A stretch of 14,992 nucleotides of DNA from Pseudomonadota bacterium (lineage in GTDB: Bacteria > Pseudomonadota > Gammaproteobacteria > Burkholderiales > JABEVD01). This document shows, in pieces, positions 7,613-14,992 of the stretch (positions are counted from its first letter, which is position 1; every line of letters starts with the position of its first letter). The stretch covers positions 1 through 14,992 of the forward strand of contig JAJZPK010000041.1 in NCBI GenBank assembly GCA_021811205.1, given 5' to 3'. Below the pieces are notes generated by a model, which searched no databases, was not told where the DNA came from, and was given only the letters and a program-made list of their open reading frames with translations. A program made the translations under genes and the position numbers.

Positions 7613-8079
7613 CTGACGCACGCATGCTGTACCAGGAGGTGATCCTGGATCACAACCGCAAACCCAGGAACTACGGGAAGATCGAGGGTGCGAACCGCCA
7701 TGCGGAAGGGCACAATCCCTTGTGCGGAGACCACATCAAGCTGACCATGAACGTGGCAGGGGATACCATCGAGTCGCTGGCGTTCGAGGGAGAGGGCTGC
7801 GCGATCTGCAAGGCCTCGGCTTCGATGATGACGGGGGCGGTGAAGGGCAGGAAGATTGCGGACGCGGAAGAACTGGTATCCGAATTCAGGGCGATGGCGA
7901 CCGGGACCCTGGATGTCGAGCAGAGCCATCTGGGGAAGCTCAAGGTGTTCGCCGGGGTGAAGGATCTGCCGTCGCGGGTCAAATGCGCGATATTGCCGTG
8001 GCACACCTTGCATGCGGCGCTGAATGCTGAAAGTGAGGCTTCCACGGAAGGGGACGCCGATCCCGTGAAGGAGGGATGA
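7609..8079 (+). CDS. sufU: Sulfur-transfer protein SufU
   Basis: This 156-residue protein is of the IscU/SufU fold. Conserved ligands are C39 and D41 (NPLCGDH), C64 (GEGCAICKAS) and C126 (RVKCAILPW). The gap between C64 and C126 is about 19 residues longer than in IscU, the insertion typical of SufU, and the IscU LPPVK motif is absent. SufU proteins bind zinc and relay persulfide sulfur from SufS to SufB. In proteobacteria SufE often fills this role, so SufU here is notable. It overlaps sufS by four bases and nfu by one to four. The C-terminal tail (about residues 141-156) is acidic and unconserved-looking. Confidence 0.93.
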   Translation: MTDARMLYQEVILDHNRKPRNYGKIEGANRHAEGHNPLCGDHIKLTMNVAGDTIESLAFEGEGCAICKASASMMTGAVKGRKIADAEELVSEFRAMATGTLDVEQSHLGKLKVFAGVKDLPSRVKCAILPWHTLHAALNAESEASTEGDADPVKEG

Positions 8080-8615
8080 TGCCGAAGATCGCGGACATCG
8101 AAGATACGCCGAACCCGAATGCGGTGAAGTTCGTCTTGCGGGACCGGATTGCGTGGGGGGCTGCGAAGAGCTATGCGAGCCTGATTGAGGCGGCCGGTGA
8201 TGTACTGGCGGAAAAGTTGTTCGCGATCGAACATGTGTCGAACGTGTTCTACATGGACAACTGGATCACGGTGACGCAGGATGGGGGAGCTGACTGGCCC
8301 GACCTCGTCCGCAAGATCGCGCAGCCGATCCGGGAAGCGCCTGCTGCGCAGATGCCGGAGCGCACCGAAGCGGCGCCGCAGGACGACGAAGACCCCAGGC
8401 TTGCCGCCATCCGCAAGATCATCGACGAACGCATCAGGCCGACGCTGGTCATGGACGGGGGAGACCTCGAAATCATGACGCTGTGCGGCAACATGCTGTG
8501 CATACGCTACTATGGCACCTGCGGGACTTGCCCCAGCTCACAGTCGGGCACGCTGATGGCGATAGAGAATCTGGTGCGGACGATCGAACCCGGCATCGAA
8601 GTTGTGGCGGTGTGA
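8079..8615 (+). CDS. nfu: Nfu-type Fe-S carrier (Nfu_N plus NifU C-terminal domain)
   Basis: The 178-residue product has two domains. Residues 1-85 carry the Nfu_N/Scaffold-N pattern (DTPNPNAVKFVLRD ... VSNVFYMDNWITVTQ). After an Ala/Pro/acidic linker, residues 107-178 carry the NifU C-terminal domain with PTLVMDGGDLEIM and the cluster-binding C148-G-T-C151 followed by PSSQSGTLMAIENLV. Such proteins accept [4Fe-4S] clusters and deliver them to targets. Two adjacent ATGs exist: 8076 overlaps the sufU stop by four bases, but AAGGAGG ends only about one base before it. The ATG at 8079 is better spaced, so I use it; the difference is one residue. It is the last gene of the operon and converges with ftsX. 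SufU plus Nfu together cover the terminal domains of NifU, without its central [2Fe-2S] domain. Confidence 0.92.
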   Translation: MPKIADIEDTPNPNAVKFVLRDRIAWGAAKSYASLIEAAGDVLAEKLFAIEHVSNVFYMDNWITVTQDGGADWPDLVRKIAQPIREAPAAQMPERTEAAPQDDEDPRLAAIRKIIDERIRPTLVMDGGDLEIMTLCGNMLCIRYYGTCGTCPSSQSGTLMAIENLVRTIEPGIEVVAV

Positions 8616-8652
8616 ACCGTTCTGACTTTATATATTAGTGAATTTATATATA
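8616..8652. other. AT-rich convergent junction between nfu and ftsX
   Basis: These 37 bases separate two converging stop codons and contain TTTATATAT-like repeats. I see no GC-rich hairpin with a T-tract on either strand, so termination is not explained by the sequence. It also marks the boundary between the nif/suf block and the housekeeping block. Confidence 0.4.
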
Positions 8653-9555
8653 TCAGGAATAGGAATCGAGCTGCCAGAGATGCCTCGAGACCGAGAACCA
8701 TGCGCCCAGCCATCCCAGTGATGAAGAAAGCATGAACAGAACCAGGCTTTCCTTCGTGTCCAGATTGGAGAGGACGAAGCGGGTCGAATAGAGCTGTGCA
8801 AGATCGAGAATCGCGCCGTTCATGAAATGGAGCCCTGCAGCGATGATGATCCAGGCTGCGATTCCGCCGGCAAGTCCCTGAAGCGCGCCGAGATAGAGGA
8901 AGGGGCGCCTGATGAAGGTATTGGTTGCGCCGATCAGCTTCGCGACTTCGATTTCGTCTTTCTGGGTCAGGATCTGCAGCCTGATCGTGTTGAAGGTGAT
9001 GAACACCAGCGCGAATCCGAGAAGAATCGACAATATGGCCGCGGCGACATGGCCAAGCTTCAGGATGGAGTCGAGCTTTCTGACCCAGTTCGAATCGAGT
9101 TGTGCATGCTCGATCTTCGGCCATTTTGCCATTTCCAGATGCAATGCCTCGAGGTCCGACGAATGCTTCGCAGAGACGATGAAGGCATCGGGAAGGGGAT
9201 TGCGTGAAAGGCTCGAGACCACGTCGGAAAATTCATTGTCGTTCCTGAACTGGGCAAGCGCGTCTTCCTTCGAGACGAACTTGAAATGGCTCACCCTGGG
9301 TTCGGCCTTCAGCCGCTTTTCGATTTCTGAAACCTGAGCAGGGTTCGCATCCCTGGACATGAACAGACTGATTTCCGGCGAGCCTGCGAAGGTGCCGGAG
9401 AGGGATTCGAGGTTTTCGAGAATGACGTAAATGCCGGTCGGCAGGCTGAGCGTGATGCCGATAACGCAGATGCTGAAGAAGCTGGAAAAGGGCGATCTGG
9501 CGAGCTTTCTCAGTGTCGAGAGGAGCGCATGCAGGTTGATCGAAAGCCAGGCCAT
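8653..9555 (-). CDS. ftsX: Cell division protein FtsX
   Basis: FtsX is the membrane subunit of the FtsEX ABC-type complex, which couples the divisome to periplasmic peptidoglycan hydrolase activation. The 300-residue product has a short cytoplasmic N-terminus, TM1 at about 26-48, a periplasmic domain from about 50 to 165, and three more segments near 168-190, 220-242 and 268-288. The loop after TM2 carries LQILTQKDEIEVAKLIGATNTFIRRPFL, the conserved FtsX cytoplasmic motif. I use the ATG at 9555, which shares one base with the ftsE stop (TGATG); a GTG at 9558 directly before it is better spaced from AGGGGAGG, so the true start may be one codon earlier. Downstream, where many proteobacteria carry rpoH, the suf operon ends instead. 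Confidence 0.95.
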   Translation of the reverse strand: MAWLSINLHALLSTLRKLARSPFSSFFSICVIGITLSLPTGIYVILENLESLSGTFAGSPEISLFMSRDANPAQVSEIEKRLKAEPRVSHFKFVSKEDALAQFRNDNEFSDVVSSLSRNPLPDAFIVSAKHSSDLEALHLEMAKWPKIEHAQLDSNWVRKLDSILKLGHVAAAILSILLGFALVFITFNTIRLQILTQKDEIEVAKLIGATNTFIRRPFLYLGALQGLAGGIAAWIIIAAGLHFMNGAILDLAQLYSTRFVLSNLDTKESLVLFMLSSSLGWLGAWFSVSRHLWQLDSYS

Positions 9556-10208
9556 CACGATGAAATCCTCCCCTGGTGGAGGGTGATGATCCTGGGCCTG
9601 AATTTTTCAAGCAGGGATTCGTCGTGGGTCGAGACGAGCAGCGTCACGCCAACCTGATTGAACGACTTGAACATGTCCATGATCGCATCGGCGTATTCGG
9701 CATCGAGATTGCCCGTGGGCTCGTCGGCGATCAGGATGGAAGGCCTGTTCACGATGGCCCTTGCGATGCACAGACGCTGCTGTTCACCGCCCGAAAGCTC
9801 GACGGGATAGGCGTCTTCGCGCCCGAGGAGCCCGACCTTGTCGAGCGCCGCCCTGACCCTGGAAGGCGCTTCCCTGGGGTCGAATGCGCTGATCTGCAGC
9901 GGCAGGAAGACGTTTTCGAAAACCGTCCTGTTCGAAAGCAGCTTGTGGTCCTGGAAAACGAGGCCGAAATTGCGTCTCAAGTAGGGGATCGCGCTGCGCC
10001 TCATCCTGCCGAGATCCTGGCGGCTCACGAGCACGGAGCCCGAACTCGGGCGCTCGATTCCCGCGACGAGTTTCAGTAGCGTGCTTTTCCCCGCGCCCGA
10101 ATGCCCGGTGACGAAAACCATTTCCCCTTTTTCGATCGAGAAGGAAATGTCCTTGAGGGCCTCATACCCGCCCGGATAGCGCTTGCCGACCTCCTTGAGG
10201 CTGATCAT
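9555..10208 (-). CDS. ftsE: Cell division ATP-binding protein FtsE
   Basis: FtsE is the ATPase partner of FtsX. The 217 residues show Walker A GHSGAGKST (35-43), the ABC signature LSGGEQQRLCIARA (138-151), Walker B ILIADEPTGNLD (158-169) and the switch H195. The opening MISLKEVGKRYPGGYEALKDIS is typical of FtsE. The ATG at 10208 overlaps the ftsY stop by four bases, and the gene runs into ftsX with a similar junction, giving the classical ftsY-ftsE-ftsX order. The LolD and MacB-like families share the ABC motifs, but the neighbours settle the identity. Confidence 0.96.
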   Translation of the reverse strand: MISLKEVGKRYPGGYEALKDISFSIEKGEMVFVTGHSGAGKSTLLKLVAGIERPSSGSVLVSRQDLGRMRRSAIPYLRRNFGLVFQDHKLLSNRTVFENVFLPLQISAFDPREAPSRVRAALDKVGLLGREDAYPVELSGGEQQRLCIARAIVNRPSILIADEPTGNLDAEYADAIMDMFKSFNQVGVTLLVSTHDESLLEKFRPRIITLHQGRISS

Positions 10209-11140
10209 GAAAACAGCGCTTCCACGAATTCTTCGGCACTGAACGGCCTGAGATCGTCTATGCCTTCGCCGATGCCGATGAAGCGAATCGGAATCGGCCT
10301 GTTCCTTGCGATCGCGGCGATCACGCCGCCTTTTGCAGTGCCGTCCAGCTTGGTGAGGATGAGCCCGGTGACGCCCAGTGCGTCGTCGAACGCCTTTACC
10401 TGGGAGAGCGCATTCTGGCCGGTGTTGGCGTCCAGCACGAGCAGCACTTCATGGGGCGCGCCGTCCAGTGCCTTGCCGATGACCCTTTTCACCTTCTTGA
10501 TTTCCTCCATCAGGTGGAGCTGCGTGACCAGCCTTCCGGCGGTGTCGGCAAGGACGACGTCAGTGCCGCGCGCAACAGCCGCATTGACCGCGTCATAAAT
10601 CACTGCTGCCGTGTCGCCCTTTTCCTGGGCTATCACATCGACTTCGTTGCGTTTTCCCCATTCGACGAGCTGCTCCCTTGCTGCCGCGCGGAAAGTGTCT
10701 CCGGCCGCGAGCAGCACCGATTTCCCATGGGACTGGAAATATTTCGCGAGCTTGCCGATCGATGTGGTCTTGCCAGCACCGTTCACGCCCATCATCATGA
10801 TCACGAATGGCTTGTTTTCTTCGACGGCTAGGGGCGCTTCCAGCGGGGAGATGAGTTCGAGCAGCAATTGCCGCAAGGCGAATTTGAGCTGGGGGGGCTC
10901 GAGAAGTTTTTCGCGCCTGACCTTTTCCCTCAGTTTCTCGAGCAGGAAGGACGTGGCATCGACCCCGACGTCGGAAGTCAGCAGGATGGATTCGAGCTCT
11001 TCATAGAGCGCATCGTCTATCTTTGCAGAGGCGTCGAACAGTGCGGCAATGCGCCTGCCCATCTGCTCCCGCGTGCGCGAAAGACCTGCCTTCAGTTTCG
11101 AAGTCCATGATGAATTTTGGGTTTTCAGGAAACTTAACAT
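10205..11140 (-). CDS. ftsY: Signal recognition particle receptor FtsY
   Basis: FtsY is the SRP receptor GTPase that docks ribosome-nascent-chain complexes at the SecYEG translocon. The 311 residues comprise an N domain (about 25-100) and a G domain with G1 GVNGAGKTT (118-126), GDTFRAAAREQL (147-158), DTAGR (199-203) and TKLDGTAKGG (263-272), ending in the family-typical FIGIGEGIDDLRPFSAEEFVEALF. The long acidic A domain of E. coli FtsY is absent; only about 25 residues, with a basic stretch, precede the N domain. The ATG at 11140 is the first plausible start, though no clear ribosome binding site is visible. It is first in the ftsYEX operon and divergent from the M16 peptidase genes. Confidence 0.96.
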   Translation of the reverse strand: MLSFLKTQNSSWTSKLKAGLSRTREQMGRRIAALFDASAKIDDALYEELESILLTSDVGVDATSFLLEKLREKVRREKLLEPPQLKFALRQLLLELISPLEAPLAVEENKPFVIMMMGVNGAGKTTSIGKLAKYFQSHGKSVLLAAGDTFRAAAREQLVEWGKRNEVDVIAQEKGDTAAVIYDAVNAAVARGTDVVLADTAGRLVTQLHLMEEIKKVKRVIGKALDGAPHEVLLVLDANTGQNALSQVKAFDDALGVTGLILTKLDGTAKGGVIAAIARNRPIPIRFIGIGEGIDDLRPFSAEEFVEALFS

Positions 11141-11209
11141 TCTGGTACGCTGTCAATGAATGCGTGAATCATGCAATTTTATTACCTTAACGGAGCTTGG
11201 GCTACAAAA

Positions 11210-12541
11210 ATGAAAAGAATTCGAATTGCTTGCCTTGTGCTGCTGTTCGCCGCCTACCCTGCATTTTCCAATCCCTACATGGAAACACTGCCGAACGGCC
11301 TCAAGGTGGTTGTCAAGGAGGACAGGCGCGCCCCTGTCGTCGTTTCCCAGATCTGGTACAAGGCGGGGAGTATAGACGAATTCAACGGCACGACGGGTGT
11401 TGCGCATGCGCTTGAGCACATGATGTTCAAGGGGACGAAAAAGGTGCCTGCAGGACAGTTTTCCAAACTGATCGCGGCAGCAGGCGGGCGCGAGAATGCC
11501 TTCACCACTCAGGACTATACCGCTTTCTTCCAGGAACTCGACAAGTCCAAGCTGCCGCTTGCGATGCGGCTTGAATCCGACAGGATGAAGAACCTGCTGC
11601 TTTCCGAGAAGGAATTCTCCAAGGAGATCCGGGTGGTGATGGAGGAGCGCAGGATGCGGACCGAGGACCAGCCGCATGCGCTGCTTTACGAGAAGATGAT
11701 GTCCGTTGCTTTCCAGGAAAGCCCGTACAGGCGTCCTGTCATCGGATGGATGAACGATCTCCAGAACATGAAGGTAGGGGATGTCCGGAACTGGTACCGT
11801 CGATGGTATGCGCCCAACAATGCGACCCTGGTCGTCGTCGGGGATGTCGATCACGAGAAGGTTTTCGCGCTGGCGAAAAAATACTACGGCAGGATCAGGC
11901 CTTCCAGGCTTCCCGTCAGGAAACCGCAGGTTGAGCCGCCCCAGATCGGCATCAAGCGCATCGAGGTCAAGGCGCCTTCAAATCTGCCTTACATGCTGAT
12001 GGCCTATCATGTTCCGGAAGTCAGGGACGCCGAACACGACTGGGAGCCTTATGCGCTCGACGTCCTTGCCGGGGTGCTCGATGGATATGATGCTGCGCGG
12101 CTCGACAAGGCATTGACAAGAGACAACCCTGTAGCCGTTTCCGTCGGTGCGGGATACGAGGACACCGGGAGAGGGCCCGGGATGTTCGTGATCGATGCAA
12201 CCCCGAGCACGGGCAAGACATCGCTTGACGTCGAAAATGCAGTGCGTGCGCAATTTGCGAAGATCGTCAAGGACGGCATCACCGACGAGGAGCTGAAAAG
12301 GGTGAAGGCGCAGGTGACGGCTTCCCACGTTTTTCAGCGCGATTCCATGTTCTACCAGGCGATGCAGATCGGGCAGCTCGAGAGCGTCGGGCTCAGCTAC
12401 AAGGATATCAACGTGATGCTGAAGAAAATCGGCGAAGTGACCGCAGACCAGGTGAAAGCCGTGGCAAAAAAATATTTCAATGACGACAATCTGACTGTTG
12501 CGGTTCTCGTTCCCGTCAAGGGAGGCAGCCATGCTCAATAA
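11210..12541 (+). CDS. Exported M16 zinc peptidase, catalytic member
   Basis: This 443-residue M16 (pitrilysin/insulinase-like) protein has a signal peptide: MKRIRIACLVLLFAAYPAFS with probable cleavage before NPYMETLPNG, placing it in the periplasm. The inverted zinc motif HxxEH is present as H66-A-L-E69-H70, within GTTGVAHALEHMMFKGT, followed by LESDRMKNLLL and the EERRMRTEDQPH stretch that usually carries the third zinc-ligand region. The second half is the M16 C-terminal domain. The ATG at 11210 gives a clean signal peptide; an in-frame ATG at 11171 would bury it. No strong ribosome binding site is visible for either. The gene overlaps the next M16 gene by 11 bases, and the pair probably forms a heterodimer like mitochondrial processing peptidase. 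The substrate is unknown. Confidence 0.92.
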   Translation: MKRIRIACLVLLFAAYPAFSNPYMETLPNGLKVVVKEDRRAPVVVSQIWYKAGSIDEFNGTTGVAHALEHMMFKGTKKVPAGQFSKLIAAAGGRENAFTTQDYTAFFQELDKSKLPLAMRLESDRMKNLLLSEKEFSKEIRVVMEERRMRTEDQPHALLYEKMMSVAFQESPYRRPVIGWMNDLQNMKVGDVRNWYRRWYAPNNATLVVVGDVDHEKVFALAKKYYGRIRPSRLPVRKPQVEPPQIGIKRIEVKAPSNLPYMLMAYHVPEVRDAEHDWEPYALDVLAGVLDGYDAARLDKALTRDNPVAVSVGAGYEDTGRGPGMFVIDATPSTGKTSLDVENAVRAQFAKIVKDGITDEELKRVKAQVTASHVFQRDSMFYQAMQIGQLESVGLSYKDINVMLKKIGEVTADQVKAVAKKYFNDDNLTVAVLVPVKGGSHAQ

Positions 12542-13821
12542 ACTCCTGCCCGTATTTTTTCTGCTCGCATTTTCGGCATCAGCGCATGCGACCCTGCCCA
12601 TTCAGCACTGGCAGACGCCTTCCGGTGCGCGCGTGCTTTTCGTCGAGAACCACGACATGCCGATGGTCGACATCAAGGTCGATTTTTCTGCCGGAAGTTC
12701 CAGGGACACGGATAAGAAATCAGGGCTTGCCGGCATGACCCGGTACATGATGACGCTCGGTGCGGGGGATCTCGACGAAGATCAGGTCTCCGCCAGGCTC
12801 GCCGACATCGGCGCGAATCTGGGCGGGGATTTCGACCGCGACATGGCGGGATTTTCCATGCGCACGCTCTCGAGCAAGGAGACTGATGCAGTCGACATCC
12901 TGGCCAAGATCCTGAAGTCGCCCAGGTTCGAAGAGAAGATACTGGAGCGGGAAAAGAAGCGCGCGATCGCCGGGATCAGGGAAGCCATGGCCAACCCGGA
13001 TTACGTCGCAAGCAAGACTTTCTTCAGGCTGCTGTACGCGAATCATCCGTACGCGCTTCCTCCGCAGGGCGAAATCGATACGCTGAAAACGCTGACCCGT
13101 CAGGATGTGCTGGATTTCTACAAGGCACATTACACGGCTGAAAGGGAAGTGATCGCCATAGTCGGCGACCTCACAAGGGATCAGGCCCAAGCCGTCGCGA
13201 ACGAGCTGAGCGATGGGCTGCCGCCGGACCAGCCGCTTCCCGCCCTGCCGGATGTTCCATGGCCCGCGAAGCCCATCGTGAAGGACATTCCCTTCCCGTC
13301 CACGCAGAGCCATATCCTGATCGGCTACCCGGGCGTAACAAGGGACGATCCCGACTATTTTCCTCTTCTCGTCGGAAATTACGTCCTGGGCGGAGGGGGG
13401 TTCGAATCGAGATTGCTGAACGAAGTCAGGGAAAAGCGCGGGCTTGCCTACAGCGTCTACAGCTACTTCTACCCGCTCGAGAAGAAAGGGCCGTTCGAGG
13501 TGGGCCTGCAGACCAGGCGTGATCAGACGAAGGAGGCACTCGGCATCGTATGGAAGACGATAGACGACTTCATCGCGAACGGCCCGACGCAAAAGGACCT
13601 GCTCGCCGCCAAGGAAAACCTGATCGGAGGCTTCCCGCTGAGAATAGACAGCAACAAGAAGATCGTCGATTATCTCGCGATGATCGGCTTTTACAATCTG
13701 CCGCTCACCTATCTGGACGATTTCACGAAAAAGATCGGGGCGGTGACCGTGGGAGAGATCAAGGATGCTTTTTCCAGACGCGTGAATCCGCACGACATGG
13801 TGACGGTGGTGGTCGGCTCGG

Positions 13822-13829
<8 letters not shown>
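12531..13829 (+). CDS. Exported M16-family protein, non-catalytic partner
   Basis: A 432-residue M16 protein with an N-terminal signal peptide (MLNKLLPVFFLLAFSASAHA, probable cleavage before TLPIQ). Where the partner has HALEH, this one has GLAGMTRYMM (about residues 65-74), so zinc ligands and the catalytic glutamate are missing. It retains the substrate-binding C-terminal motif GGGGFESRLLNEVREKRGLAYSVYS, which the upstream protein lacks in this form. That division of labour is known for bacterial M16B heterodimers. I start at the ATG at 12531, with AAGGGAGG upstream and an 11-base overlap with the previous gene; the in-frame start at 12498 lacks a signal peptide at the N-terminus. The stop overlaps rsmD by eight bases. 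Confidence 0.92.

Positions 13830-14992
<1,163 letters not shown>

Noticed and set aside
8621..8652. Bidirectional terminator between nfu and ftsX
   Set aside because: The repeats are purely AT-rich (TATATA types) without a stable GC stem followed by a T-tract.
11141..11209. Divergent sigma-70 promoters between ftsY and the M16 genes
   Set aside because: Only weak matches were found (for example TAAAAT on the minus strand with no fitting -35; TTGACA lies too close to the ftsY start), so none is reported as a feature.

Overview
The window looks like a chromosomal segment from a diazotrophic proteobacterium, most likely a betaproteobacterium. Reasons: a NifA/sigma-54 nitrogen-fixation control region; the order nifV-cysE-nifW; the ftsY-ftsE-ftsX block beside an M16 peptidase pair, rsmD, coaD and a YfhL-type ferredoxin; and moderately high G+C. 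The species cannot be named from this stretch.

Region 1 (1-2112, minus strand) is the end of a nif operon: nifV (homocitrate for FeMo-co), a serine O-acetyltransferase of the nif-linked type (cysteine supply), and nifW, which is cut by the window edge. Region 2 (2113-2395) is a divergent control region. It holds a near-perfect sigma-54 -24/-12 element facing each way, one TGT-N10-ACA NifA-type site between them, a candidate IHF site, a 9-bp-stem inverted repeat and a possible sigma-70 -10 box. Region 3 (2396-8615, plus strand) is a compact Fe-S assembly operon: an ErpA-like A-type carrier, then sufA, sufB, sufC, sufD, sufS, sufU and nfu. From sufA onward the genes are joined by six successive ATGA-type junctions. 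This operon sits where many diazotrophs carry iscA-nifU-nifS, so the main hypothesis is that a SUF machine, rather than NifUS, is placed under nif control to feed nitrogenase maturation.

Region 4 (8653-11140, minus strand) converges on the suf operon and holds ftsY, ftsE and ftsX, housekeeping genes for membrane targeting and cell division. Region 5 (11210-14992, plus strand) is divergent from ftsY. It carries two exported M16 peptidase-family proteins (one with the zinc motif, one without), rsmD, coaD and the start of a [4Fe-4S] ferredoxin gene, all closely packed. No RNA genes, insertion sequences or CRISPR arrays were seen. No region of 300 bases or more lacks a gene; the longest non-coding stretch is the 283-bp nifV/suf control region.
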